A program made the position numbers and the translations under genes. From positions 3,585-67,584 of the forward strand of contig DAIOEK010000009.1 of NCBI GenBank assembly GCA_036746315.1: 64,000 nt of DNA. The letters are read 5' to 3'. Below, one piece after another: positions 51,490 through 60,581 of the stretch. Position 1 is the stretch's first letter. Every line of letters begins with the position of its first letter. Below the pieces are notes generated by a model. It had not been told where the DNA came from, ran no database searches, and saw only the letters and a program-made list of their open reading frames with translations. This DNA comes from DAIOEK01 sp036746315 (GTDB taxonomy: Bacteria; Chloroflexota; Anaerolineae; Anaerolineales; Anaerolineaceae).

Positions 51490-52359
51490 ATGCAGGCAGT
51501 TATCCCGACACCACGCTGGATGAGAAAAGCGGTCCCCCGGTTTTTTCAATACCTCGTTCTGACGATTGCAACGGTATTGATCTTCGTGCCGATCGTGATC
51601 CTGCTGTTCGGCAGCGTCAAAACCACCGGTCAGATGTATTCACATCCCTACACCATTCCCAACCCGCCCAACTGGGATAACATCATCGGCATTCTGAGCA
51701 CCGCCAGTTTCTGGGGCATGATGAAGAACAGCTTGATCGTCATGGTGGCGACCACCACCGGAACGGTGATCATCTGCTCGCTGGTGTCATTCGTATTTGC
51801 GCGCATGGAGTTCCGCGGCAAGAACTTCTTCTACAATCTGTTCACCGTCGGATTAATGTTCCCGATCAACGTCGCCATCCTGCCGGTTTACTTTGTGCTG
51901 CGCCAATTGGATCAGGTCGGGCTGAACATGATCGACAGCCTGATGGGCGTCATTTTTGTACAGATTGCCTTTCAACTTTCGGGCAACATCGTCATATTGG
52001 AAGGCTTCTTCACCGCGGTGCCATCCGAGCTTCAGGATGCCGCCTATATCGATGGCTGCACCAATTTCGATTTTTTCTGGCGCATTATGCTGCCGCTGGT
52101 AAAGCCGGCGCTGGCTGCCGTTGCCGCGCTGGTGATGATTGTCAGTTGGAACGACCTGTTGGTGCCGTTGGTGGTGCTCAACAGCAACGCATTGTGGACG
52201 CTGCCGCTGGGTACGATGCAATTCCAGGGGCAGTACGGGCAGGACCTGGCATTGATCTCGGCATTCGTGGCGCTGTCCTCCGTCCCCACGTTGATATTCT
52301 ATCTGTTCGCTGAAAAACAAATTGTGTCCGGTCTCACAGCCGGAGCAGTTAAAGGCTAA
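51490..52359 (+). CDS. Sugar ABC transporter permease 2
   Basis: This 289-residue MalG/UgpE-type permease has six helices with the EAA loop ELQDAAYIDGCTNFDFFW. It completes the importer with permease 1 and the binding lipoprotein. The xylose isomerase gene begins 13 bp after its stop. Confidence 0.92.
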   Translation: MQAVIPTPRWMRKAVPRFFQYLVLTIATVLIFVPIVILLFGSVKTTGQMYSHPYTIPNPPNWDNIIGILSTASFWGMMKNSLIVMVATTTGTVIICSLVSFVFARMEFRGKNFFYNLFTVGLMFPINVAILPVYFVLRQLDQVGLNMIDSLMGVIFVQIAFQLSGNIVILEGFFTAVPSELQDAAYIDGCTNFDFFWRIMLPLVKPALAAVAALVMIVSWNDLLVPLVVLNSNALWTLPLGTMQFQGQYGQDLALISAFVALSSVPTLIFYLFAEKQIVSGLTAGAVKG

Positions 52360-52372
52360 AAGGAGTGATTCG

Positions 52373-53542
52373 ATGACAAACAATTTCGCACCCAAACCCG
52401 AAGACAAGTTCACCTTTGGTTTATGGACAGTGGGCAGCACCGGTCGGGACCCGTTCGGCAGCCCGGTACGCGATACGAAAACGCCAGTGGAGCTGGTTCA
52501 CCTGCTGGCGGAAGTGGGCGCCTGGGGTGTCAACTTCCATGACAACGACCTGGTGCCGATCGATGCCACCCCCGCCGAGCGCGATCGCATCGTTAGCGAT
52601 TTCAAAAAGGCGCTGGCGGAAACCGGGCTGGTCGTGCCGATGGCAACCACCAACCTGTTCTACGACCCGGCATTCAAAGACGGCGCCTTCACTTCCAACG
52701 ATCCCAAAGTGCGCGCTTATGCACTGCAAAAGACCATGAACGCCATCGACCTGGGCGCGGAACTCGGCGCCAAAGTATACGTGTTCTGGGGCGGGCGGGA
52801 AGGCACGGATACCGACGCATCCAAAGACCCGATTGTCGCGATCAAGCGCAACCGCGAAGCAATGAACTTCCTTTGCGAATATGTGTTGGACAAAAAGTAC
52901 GGCATGAAACTCGCCCTGGAGGCAAAGCCCAATGAGCCGCGCGGCAACATGTACAATGCCACCACCGGGCACATGCTGGGCTTCATCGCCACACTCGATC
53001 ACCCCGAAATGGTGGGGGTCAACCCGGAAGTAGCCCACGAGCACATGGCGGGGCTCAACTTCACCCATGGCGTGGCCCAGGCGTTGGATGCCGGCAAACT
53101 GTTCCACATCGACCTGAACGACCAGGCGTTTGGACGTTACGACCAGGACTTCCGCTTTGGTCTGGTAAACCTGAAAAGCAGTTTCTTCCTGGTGAAGCTG
53201 CTGGAAGATTACAAATATGCGGGCAGCCGGCATTTCGATGCCCACGCCCTGCGCACCGAAGATTACGAAGGGGTGAAGGATTTCGCCCGCGGCTGCATGC
53301 GCACCTATCTGATCTTCAAGGAAAAAGCCGCCCGCTGGAACGCAGACCCGGAGATCCAGGCGCTGCTGGCGGAAATCAATGCCGATGACGGCTCGCTGAC
53401 GAAATTTTTTGGCAAGTACAGCCCCGAACAAGCCGGCGGTTTGAAGGCGGAAAACTTCGACCGCATCGCGCTGGGTGCGCGCGGTCTGAAATACGAGCGC
53501 CTCGATCAACTCACCAACGAACTGCTGCTGGGTGTGCGCTAA
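52373..53542 (+). CDS. xylA: Xylose isomerase
   Basis: This 389-residue protein interconverts D-xylose and D-xylulose. It is the shorter, actinobacterial-type class, opening FTFGLWTVGSTGRDPFG. The metal and substrate residues are in place: the His in HDNDLVP, EAKPNEPRG, NPEVAHEHMAG and HIDLNDQ. AAAGGAG before the ATG at 52373. It acts after the xylosidases and before xylulokinase in the same operon. Confidence 0.95.
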   Translation: MTNNFAPKPEDKFTFGLWTVGSTGRDPFGSPVRDTKTPVELVHLLAEVGAWGVNFHDNDLVPIDATPAERDRIVSDFKKALAETGLVVPMATTNLFYDPAFKDGAFTSNDPKVRAYALQKTMNAIDLGAELGAKVYVFWGGREGTDTDASKDPIVAIKRNREAMNFLCEYVLDKKYGMKLALEAKPNEPRGNMYNATTGHMLGFIATLDHPEMVGVNPEVAHEHMAGLNFTHGVAQALDAGKLFHIDLNDQAFGRYDQDFRFGLVNLKSSFFLVKLLEDYKYAGSRHFDAHALRTEDYEGVKDFARGCMRTYLIFKEKAARWNADPEIQALLAEINADDGSLTKFFGKYSPEQAGGLKAENFDRIALGARGLKYERLDQLTNELLLGVR

Positions 53543-53553
53543 AGAAATCGCAT

Positions 53554-53599
53554 CCCGCCGGTCGGTGCAATCGAAATGCGCGGGTAGGGGACCGGCGGG
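53554..53599 (+). terminator. Intercistronic hairpin between xylA and the GH3 gene
   Basis: CCCGCCGGTC (53554-53563) and GACCGGCGGG (53590-53599) form a perfect 10-bp stem with a 26-base loop and no T-run. RNA stability or attenuation is more likely than full termination. Confidence 0.45.
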
Positions 53600-53637
53600 T
53601 GTACGAATTTTACGGGTGAACAGGAAATACATTAAGT

Positions 53638-55956
53638 ATGGAATCTATTACGCAACGCATCAACAAGCTTCTCACTCAAATGACCCTGGATGAAAAACTC
53701 GCCCAGATCGGTTCATATTGGATGTTCGATCTGCAAACCAACGGCGTGCTCGATTGGGAAAAAGCGACCGTTTTACTGAAGCACGGCATCGGGCAATTCA
53801 CCCGTGTGGCCGGGTCTTCCACGCTCGATCCGGTCAATGCCGCGGTCACCGCAAACAAGCTGCAAAAATTCCTGCTTGAGAAGACCCGCCTGGGCATTCC
53901 TGCCATCCTGCATGAAGAAAGCTGCGCAGGGGCGATGGTGTTGGGGGGCACCGTATTCCCACAGATGCTGGGACTCGCCAGCACCTTCGACCCCGACCTT
54001 GCCGCAGAGATGACCGGCGCAATCCGCCGGCAACTGCTGGCCATCGGCGCGCGCCAGGCGCTTGCCCCGGTGCTGGATGTGGCACGCGATCCGCGCTGGG
54101 GACGGGTGGAGGAGACCTTCGGCGAGGACCCCACGCTGACCAGCCATTTCGGCATGGCGTTCATCCGCGGATTGCAGACGGACGACCTGTCGGGCGGGGT
54201 GGTTGCCACCGGCAAACACTTCATCGGTCACAGCAACTCGCAGGGCGGGCTGAACTGTGCGCCGGTACATATGGGCATGGGCGAAGTGTTCAATTATTTC
54301 CTGGCTCCCTTCCATGCCGCCATCCGCGACGCCAAACTGGGCACCATGATGAACGCCTACCCCGAGTTGGATGGGGAGGTGGTGGGGGCATCGCGGCGCA
54401 TCCTCACCGAATTGCTGCGGGAACGGCTGGGGTTTGCCGGTCCGGTGGTGTCGGATTACGAAGCGGTGCTCATGCTGCACAGTTTCCACAAGGTGGCGGA
54501 GAGCGAATCGATTGCGGCAGGCATGGCATTGGATGCGGGGATCGACGTGGAACTGCCGACGATCGTTTGTTATGCCAATCCGCTCAAAAAGGCGCTGGAG
54601 CAGGGCGAGATCTCCCTGGAGACGGTCGACCTGGCGGTGACACGCCATTTGAAACTGAAATTCGATCTGGGCCTGTTCGAGAATCCCTACGTGGATGAAG
54701 GCAAGGTCTTGCAGGTATTCGAAACCCCCGACCAGCGAAAACTGGCGCGAAAGATCGCCGCCAGGAGCATGGTCTTGCTCAAGAACGACGGGCTGCTGCC
54801 GCTGCAAAAATCCATGCGCACACTGGCGGTGATCGGTCCCAATGCGGATTCGGGCAGGAACCAACTGGCGGATTACTCATACACCGCCATGCGCCAGATG
54901 ATGGAGGAAAAGAAAATTGAAAATTCCTCCTTTGCCCACACGGATGCCGGCGAACTGGCAAAGCACGATATAAAAATAACCACCGTGCTGGAAGGCATCC
55001 GCGCGGCGGTATTGGCGGATACGAAGGTGCTGTTTGCCGCCGGATGCGATTACCGTGACATGGATGCGTCTTCGATTGCCGGCGCGGTCGAAATCGCCCG
55101 CCAGGCGGATGCCGTGGTGCTGGTGCTGGGCGACCGCTCGGGGCTGACCCCCGAATGCACGGTCGGCGAAACCAGAGACAGCGCCGACCTGGTGCTGCCC
55201 GGCATGCAGGAAGAACTGTTCCGCGCCATTCAGCAGACCGGGAAGCCGATCGCCGTGGTGCTGATCACCGGTCGACCGTATGCCATCTCCCAGCTGGCGG
55301 AAAGCGCCAATGCCATCCTGGAAGCCTGGCTGCCGGGTGAGGAAGGCGGTTCAGCGATTGCCGATATCCTCTTTGGAGATGAAAACCCCGCTGCAAGGCT
55401 GCCGATGAGCTTCCCCCGTTCCGTCGGTCAACTGCCGGTCTGTTACAACTCCAAACCGGCGGGGACAAGATCGCACTGGTACGGCGACTATGTCGATATG
55501 GAAACCTCCCCGCTGTATGCGTTCGGACACGGGTTGAGCTATACGGCTTTCACCTACGGCGACCTGTCGATCGACAGGCAAAAAGCCGCCGCGGGCGAAA
55601 CGGTGAATGTGTCCTTCCGGCTGACCAACAGCGGCAAGGTCCGCGGCGACGAAGTGGTGCAGTTGTACATTTTCGACGAATACGCTTCCATTCCCCGCCC
55701 GATCAAGGAACTGAAGGGCTTCAGCAGAATCAGCCTGGCTGCCGGGGAAACAAAGCAGGTCACTTTCCATCTGCCGGTCGACCAACTGGCTTTCTACGAT
55801 CACAACCTGGACCTGGTCGTTGAATCGGGCAGGATCAAGGTGATGGTGGGCGGTTCTTCGGCGGATATCCGCCTGGCAGGGGAATTCGAGATCATTGGAG
55901 CGAAAAAGACGGCCGTGAAAGAAGCTGTCTTCGTTTGCCCCGTCACAATTAAATAG
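53638..55956 (+). CDS. Cytoplasmic GH3 beta-xylosidase/beta-glucosidase
   Basis: This 772-residue protein has the complete GH3 layout: TIM-barrel (1-310) with nucleophile Asp273 in VVSDYEAV, the alpha/beta sandwich domain (about 360-580) and a fibronectin-III-like C-terminal domain (about 650-760; LTNSGKVRGDEVVQLY). No signal peptide. Xylosidase activity is inferred from its place between xylose isomerase and xylulokinase. No clear ribosome-binding site precedes the ATG; GGTGAACAGG is weak. Confidence 0.92.
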   Translation: MESITQRINKLLTQMTLDEKLAQIGSYWMFDLQTNGVLDWEKATVLLKHGIGQFTRVAGSSTLDPVNAAVTANKLQKFLLEKTRLGIPAILHEESCAGAMVLGGTVFPQMLGLASTFDPDLAAEMTGAIRRQLLAIGARQALAPVLDVARDPRWGRVEETFGEDPTLTSHFGMAFIRGLQTDDLSGGVVATGKHFIGHSNSQGGLNCAPVHMGMGEVFNYFLAPFHAAIRDAKLGTMMNAYPELDGEVVGASRRILTELLRERLGFAGPVVSDYEAVLMLHSFHKVAESESIAAGMALDAGIDVELPTIVCYANPLKKALEQGEISLETVDLAVTRHLKLKFDLGLFENPYVDEGKVLQVFETPDQRKLARKIAARSMVLLKNDGLLPLQKSMRTLAVIGPNADSGRNQLADYSYTAMRQMMEEKKIENSSFAHTDAGELAKHDIKITTVLEGIRAAVLADTKVLFAAGCDYRDMDASSIAGAVEIARQADAVVLVLGDRSGLTPECTVGETRDSADLVLPGMQEELFRAIQQTGKPIAVVLITGRPYAISQLAESANAILEAWLPGEEGGSAIADILFGDENPAARLPMSFPRSVGQLPVCYNSKPAGTRSHWYGDYVDMETSPLYAFGHGLSYTAFTYGDLSIDRQKAAAGETVNVSFRLTNSGKVRGDEVVQLYIFDEYASIPRPIKELKGFSRISLAAGETKQVTFHLPVDQLAFYDHNLDLVVESGRIKVMVGGSSADIRLAGEFEIIGAKKTAVKEAVFVCPVTIK

Positions 55957-55967
55957 AAGAGGCGCGC

Positions 55968-57452
55968 ATGTACTTCCTTGGAATAGATACCTCGACAACC
56001 TCCAGCAAAGCGTTATTGATGGATGCGCAGGGCAACGTGATCGCCACGGCATCCTCCCCGCATACACTGCAAACGCCCCGTCCGTTGTGGTCGGAGCAGG
56101 ACCCGCAGGAATGGTGGGGGGCGGTGGCGGAGAGCATCCATGCGGTGCTCAAGGAAAGCGGCATCAGCGGCGGCGACATCGGCGCAATCGGATTGACCGG
56201 ACAGATGCACGGGCTGGTTCTGCTGGACGAGGCGGGAAAAGTACTGCGCCCGGCGATCCTGTGGAACGACCAGCGCACACAGGCGCAATGCGACGAGATC
56301 CACCGGCGCATCGGCAGGGAAAGATTCATTCAGATCACCGGCAATGTGGCGCTGACCGGGTTCACCGCGCCCAAGATCCTGTGGGTGCGGGAGAACGAAC
56401 CGCAGGTCTATTCCGCCGCCCGGCACGTTCTGCTGCCCAAGGATTTCATCCGCTACAAACTGACCGCGGAATACGCCATGGATAAAGCCGACGGCGCCGG
56501 GACGGTGCTCTTCGACCTCAAGGCGCGCCACTGGTCCGCGGAGGTGCTGGAGGCACTGCAAATCGACCCGGCGTGGATGCCGCCCACCTTCGAAGGTCCT
56601 GAAATCACCGGGTACGTCACCGCCGAAGCGGCCGCTGCAACCGGGTTGAAAGCCGGCACGCCGGTCATGGCGGGCGGCGGCGATCAATCCGCCCAGGCGG
56701 TGGGGGTGGGCGCCGTGGAGCCAGGGATCGTGGGACTCACGGTGGGCACCAGCGGCGTGGTGTTCGCCACCACGCCCTCCGCCTTGATCGAACCGGAGGG
56801 GCGGCTGCACGCATTCTGTCATGCCGTGCCGGGCATGTGGCATTTTATGGGGGTGATGCTCTCGGCGGCGGGCAGCCTGCAATGGTACCGCGATACGCTG
56901 GCACCCGGAAGAAGCTTTGACGAAATTTTGAAGGAAGCCGAAGGAATCCCCGCCGGCAGCGACGGCTTGCAGTTCCTGCCCTATCTGAGCGGCGAACGCA
57001 CCCCCCACCCCGACCCGCTGGCGCGCGGCGCTTTCATCGGGCTGACCCTGCGCCACACCCAGGCGCATATGACCCGCGCCGTTCTGGAAGGCGTGGCGTT
57101 CGGTCTCAAAGACAGCTTTACGCTCATTCAGAATGCCGGGCTTCAGGGCATTCAGCGCGTATATGCTTCCGGCGGCGGCACCAAGGGCGCTTTATGGCGG
57201 CAGATCCTTGCCAGCGTGCTGGATGTGGAACTGGCAACCGTCAACACCACGGAAGGCGCAGCCTACGGGGCGGCGATCCTCGCTGCGGTGGGCGCCGGGG
57301 CATGGCTGGATGTGCGCAGCGCCTGCAAACAGTGCGTCCGGCTCAGCGGCGAAACGCATCCCGACCCGCACGAGGCAGAAGCGTACCGCAGCGCATATGC
57401 CGTTTACCGGGACCTGTATCCGGCGCTCAAGTCCACCTTCCCCAGGCTGTAA
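55968..57452 (+). CDS. xylB: Xylulokinase (FGGY family)
   Basis: This 494-residue protein phosphorylates D-xylulose to xylulose 5-phosphate. It opens YFLGIDTSTTSSKALLMD, the FGGY ATP-binding start, with GLTGQMHGLVLLD as in XylB and the second signature AYGAAILAAVGAG near the C-terminus. It follows the GH3 gene by 11 bp and ends the operon, before a long palindrome. Confidence 0.94.
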   Translation: MYFLGIDTSTTSSKALLMDAQGNVIATASSPHTLQTPRPLWSEQDPQEWWGAVAESIHAVLKESGISGGDIGAIGLTGQMHGLVLLDEAGKVLRPAILWNDQRTQAQCDEIHRRIGRERFIQITGNVALTGFTAPKILWVRENEPQVYSAARHVLLPKDFIRYKLTAEYAMDKADGAGTVLFDLKARHWSAEVLEALQIDPAWMPPTFEGPEITGYVTAEAAAATGLKAGTPVMAGGGDQSAQAVGVGAVEPGIVGLTVGTSGVVFATTPSALIEPEGRLHAFCHAVPGMWHFMGVMLSAAGSLQWYRDTLAPGRSFDEILKEAEGIPAGSDGLQFLPYLSGERTPHPDPLARGAFIGLTLRHTQAHMTRAVLEGVAFGLKDSFTLIQNAGLQGIQRVYASGGGTKGALWRQILASVLDVELATVNTTEGAAYGAAILAAVGAGAWLDVRSACKQCVRLSGETHPDPHEAEAYRSAYAVYRDLYPALKSTFPRL

Positions 57453-57516
57453 GCGAAGTACCTTCGCCAGGAGATCGGAGAAGTGAACCCCTGCCATTGA
57501 GTTTTGCTGGGGAATA

Positions 57517-57542
57517 TCAGGCATTCGCATGCGAATGCCTGA
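57517..57542. terminator. Perfect 26-bp palindrome after xylB
   Basis: TCAGGCATTCGCA with TGCGAATGCCTGA, 57517-57542, an uninterrupted palindrome 64 bp after the xylulokinase stop. Probably the operon's terminator though no T-run follows. Confidence 0.6.
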
Positions 57543-57599
57543 CTTGATTAACTCGGGTTGATATATAATTTTAATCAGATAGGGTGGCAGTTTCATTGT

Positions 57600-57698
57600 T
57601 GAAATGACCCGGGGAAAATGCAGTAGAACTTGCTTCATTCAGTTGGCGATACGGATGAATTGCAGTGTATCAGGAGTTCGTATAATTAATTGTTGGGC
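57600..57698 (+). other. Candidate attI-like site before the solitary cassette
   Basis: The 30 bp 57661-57690 match the complement of 31280-31251 at 24 positions without a gap. Both copies run straight into GTTGG, the cassette edge (57692). Weaker similarity extends upstream to about 57600 (AAATGACC, TGCAGTA, AACTTG). TTGCAG (57660-57665) and TATAAT (57681-57686), 15 bp apart, could serve as a cassette promoter. Identification as attI is inference. Confidence 0.55.
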
Positions 57699-57729
57699 GT
57701 TTGACTTTGATAACAAAGGAGAATTCAAT

Positions 57730-59052
57730 ATGTCAATCATGGATATGTTCCGTGTCAATGAAATCAAAGCCGAGTTATCACGAACCGCCAAAGAGCGCGA
57801 TTCTCTGAAAAAAGCTTTTGAAGACGTAGACAAAATGGAGTACCTCCAGTTGAAGCAAACCATTGAAGATCTCTGTGCTCAAAAAGAAAAAGCACTTCAG
57901 GAAACGCAAGCGGCTCAAGCAGAGTTCACAAAACGTTGGCAAAGTTTTGACCAACAATTGAAAGAACTGATGCAGCAGATTGATTTACGAAAGAAAGAAA
58001 TCATCGTTCTGGATGAAGAAATGTTGTTGGAAAGCTTTGCCTTATACAAACCAAAATTCAAATTTCTCACGAGTGAAGACTATAAATCTCGCCTAGATGC
58101 TTGTAGAGAGAAGCAAAAGAAGCTAATCAAAGACGGAGAAGCAGTAAATATCAACGAGAATTGGACCGTTAATAATAGCAAGGTTGAAGGTCGCAAAATG
58201 GTAAACGACATGAAAAAGCTTATGCTCAGGTCGTTTAATAATGAATGCGATTACTGTGTTGACAATGTCAAATTCAACAATATGGAAGCCAACGAGAAGC
58301 GAATCCAAAAGTCCTTCGAAGAATTGAACAAACTTGGCAGGATAATGTCAGCAAGCATCACCTATGACTATAGAAACCTGAAGCATGAAGAACTTTCTCT
58401 TGCCTTCGAGTATCAGCAAAAGAAACAGGAAGAAAAGGAAGAGCAAAAGCGAGTGCGTGAAGGGTTACGTGAGCAACAAAAACTTGAACAAGAAATCCGC
58501 CAAGCAAGAGAAAAAATTGCCAAAGAAAAGAAACACTATGTTCGAGCAATTGCTGAATTAGAGTCTAAACTTACTGAAACAACGAACGACTCAGAGCGCG
58601 CTCTAGTGTTAGAAAAACTAGAAGAAGTAAAGGGACAATATTCCGAACTTGAAAAAGAAGAAAAAGTTATTGACTATCGGGAACAAAATGCAAAAGCAGG
58701 TTATGTTTATATCATTTCCAACATTGGCGCTTTTGGCGAGAATGTCTACAAAATAGGCTTGACCAGACGATTGGAACCGATGGATCGAATTGACGAACTA
58801 GGGGATGCGTCTGTTCCTTTCACATTCGATGTACACGCACTGATTTTTTCCGAAAATGCGCCTGCACTTGAAGCGAAGTTGCATGAACATTTCTATAAAG
58901 GCAGGATCAACAAACTGAACGATCGCAAGGAGTTTTTCAGAGCCGATATTCTCGAAATTGAGAAAGTCTTGCGAGAAAACTACGACAAAGTTGTCGATGT
59001 AGTGAAAGAAGCACCTGCCGAACAGTATCGAGAAAGTCTGCTCCTTAATTAG
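57730..59052 (+). CDS. DUF4041-type coiled-coil protein with C-terminal GIY-YIG domain
   Basis: This 440-residue protein has long coiled coils (about 10-75 and 225-310), a middle domain resembling DUF4041 (LTSEDYKSRLDACREKQK, FNNECDYC), and a C-terminal GIY-YIG nuclease-like domain of the T5orf172/MUG113 type. That domain spans about 320-415 with GYVYIISN and YKIGLTRR. Phage- and defence-associated homologues are common in this family. It is strongly A+T-rich compared with its neighbours. AAAGGAG before the ATG. It is the sole gene of an integron-type cassette. Nuclease activity is inferred. Confidence 0.85.
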   Translation: MSIMDMFRVNEIKAELSRTAKERDSLKKAFEDVDKMEYLQLKQTIEDLCAQKEKALQETQAAQAEFTKRWQSFDQQLKELMQQIDLRKKEIIVLDEEMLLESFALYKPKFKFLTSEDYKSRLDACREKQKKLIKDGEAVNINENWTVNNSKVEGRKMVNDMKKLMLRSFNNECDYCVDNVKFNNMEANEKRIQKSFEELNKLGRIMSASITYDYRNLKHEELSLAFEYQQKKQEEKEEQKRVREGLREQQKLEQEIRQAREKIAKEKKHYVRAIAELESKLTETTNDSERALVLEKLEEVKGQYSELEKEEKVIDYREQNAKAGYVYIISNIGAFGENVYKIGLTRRLEPMDRIDELGDASVPFTFDVHALIFSENAPALEAKLHEHFYKGRINKLNDRKEFFRADILEIEKVLRENYDKVVDVVKEAPAEQYRESLLLN

Positions 59053-59057
59053 AAAAA

Positions 59058-59183
59058 CGCCTAACACAGCGTGCAATGGACGGGCGGGATTCTGGCGAAC
59101 ATCTCAGGCATTTCTCTCGCCTCGGCCTTTTTCTCATCGGACGTTGCCCACGCCCGCCCGCCACTAACGCAAACCGTCAGTAC
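59058..59183 (+). repeat. attC site C (VCR-like, about 126 bp)
   Basis: It starts GCCTAAC (59059-59065, matching RYYYAAC), then ACAGCGTGCA, and closes ACGCAAACCGTCAG (59167-59180), where GTCAG stands for GTTAG. Arms GCGTGCAATGGACGGGCGGG (59070-59089) and CCCGCCCGCCACTAACGC (59153-59170) pair with an extrahelical G in GCGT-G-CA. Its outer arms resemble those of attC A. Confidence 0.82.
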
Positions 59184-59207
59184 GCCCATTCATACAAGAG
59201 GAAGGTC

Positions 59208-59906
59208 ATGTTAAAAAAGGTTGTCATTATTTTCTGTATGCTTCTGATGAGCGGATGCAGTCGTTCTGCACCCGTTGCCGCAACGCCGGAAGGTAAGATC
59301 CCGATCGTCCCCACCTTTTCGCCTTCCGAAGTATCCATGGAGTTCCTGCAGGATGGGCGCAGTGTTCCGGTGGTGGAAGAACAGGGACAATGGCGGGTTT
59401 CATTGCAGCCAAAACCGTTCACATTATTGATCCATGGGAACAGGGATAATGTCTCTATCGCCGCGCTGACTTCCGCAGACCTCGTTTCGCCGCTGCAACA
59501 AATCACCGGGACTTTGGTTGCGCCGGCTGGCGCCGGCATGTTATTCTCTGATAACGATCTTTACGTGCAAAGCACCCCGCTGGAAATATCCATTGCGAAT
59601 GAAGAATTCTTCAAGAAGTATTACTACTCAGACGAACAGGCACGGGGGTCCGTCGAGTACCTGCAATCCCAGTTGGGTTCAAGCCCGCTCGTGCTCACCT
59701 CGCAGCACACGAATTTAAGCGTTGCGCGGGGCATCCCCGACTACACGGTTGAAAAGCTAAATGGATCCGCCATTCAAGCGGACGATTCCCTGGTATTGGT
59801 TGTATTTGCAGGGCAAAGGTTGGAACAAGATGGTCAGCATCTTGATTGGAGCATCCTAAAGTGGCTGATTATCAAGGTCGAATTTACATCAGGTAGTGTG
59901 GTATGA
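59208..59906 (+). CDS. Lipoprotein of unknown function
   Basis: This 232-residue protein has a lipoprotein signal with lipobox MSGC (Cys17) and one compact extracytoplasmic domain with no recognised motif. AGAGGAAGG precedes the ATG. Its ribosome-binding region starts right after attC C. Joining 57691 to 59177 restores a promoter (TATAAT at 57681) about 40 bp before this gene, so the cassette may have been inserted between its promoter and start. Confidence 0.6.
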   Translation: MLKKVVIIFCMLLMSGCSRSAPVAATPEGKIPIVPTFSPSEVSMEFLQDGRSVPVVEEQGQWRVSLQPKPFTLLIHGNRDNVSIAALTSADLVSPLQQITGTLVAPAGAGMLFSDNDLYVQSTPLEISIANEEFFKKYYYSDEQARGSVEYLQSQLGSSPLVLTSQHTNLSVARGIPDYTVEKLNGSAIQADDSLVLVVFAGQRLEQDGQHLDWSILKWLIIKVEFTSGSVV

Positions 59907-59981
59907 CCCAACTGCCGCTTCACGCCATGCGGCCTTTTCTTTGAGAATATTTACTACATGAACCGGGAGGTGGTTCATCTC

Positions 59982-60431
59982 ATGTTCATCAGCGCTGATG
60001 TTCAATACCTGGAGGTCGACGAATCCTGGCGTGAGCGATTTGCCAGAGAATTCGGAGAGAAAGCAGCCAGGCACCTTCACTTTGCGGATGGCTTTACCAT
60101 CTCCGCTATCTATCAAAAGAATATCATCGGCTATATCTCCACCTATTGGTCGCACCTCCCTTTTCCGTTAGCCAACACATTGGAAGCGTATATCGACATT
60201 CTCGAAGTCACTTCGCCCTTTCGAAGACATGGCGTGGCTTCAAAGCTCGTAGCACTCACTATTCAACGTGCTGTCAATCAACAGGTCTACCAGGTGCGCG
60301 CCTGGAGTTCGGAAGATAAATCCGAAATTCTTCCAATGTGGAAAAAACTTGGCTTTGGACTTTGTCCGGCAGTAAAATATCATCAAGATCAAGAAATCCA
60401 TGGCTTCTATGTCACGAAGATATTGGGATGA
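59982..60431 (+). CDS. GNAT-family acetyltransferase
   Basis: This protein of about 149 residues has a GNAT core with the acetyl-CoA loop SPFRRHGVASKLV and ILEVTS before it, followed by a C-terminal YVTKILG. The start at 59982 has GGGAGG eleven bases upstream; an ATG at 59958 would add eight residues. Substrate unknown. Confidence 0.8.
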   Translation: MFISADVQYLEVDESWRERFAREFGEKAARHLHFADGFTISAIYQKNIIGYISTYWSHLPFPLANTLEAYIDILEVTSPFRRHGVASKLVALTIQRAVNQQVYQVRAWSSEDKSEILPMWKKLGFGLCPAVKYHQDQEIHGFYVTKILG

Positions 60432-60581
60432 TTGATCGGAAAAACTGTAGATGACAAATGCAGTTTGGTTTTATGCAGTCCTGCCCATGTAACCCTATCG
60501 CCTTCCCTCATCCCCTACAGATTTGCTTTTCCCGTATGAGAAATCCATAATTAACCATATCCTTTTCATCGAGGTGCCCGC

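Larger units (their letters stand above)
57692..59183 (+). mobile_element. Solitary integron-type gene cassette
   Basis: It runs from GTTGGGC (57692-57698) through one gene to the attC site at 59058-59183. The first eleven bases GTTGGGCGTTT match the complement of the attC outer box (AAACGCCTAAC, 59055-59065) at ten positions, as expected if both came from one circular cassette. The 38-bp lead and six-base gap before the attC box are typical cassette packing. Confidence 0.75.
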
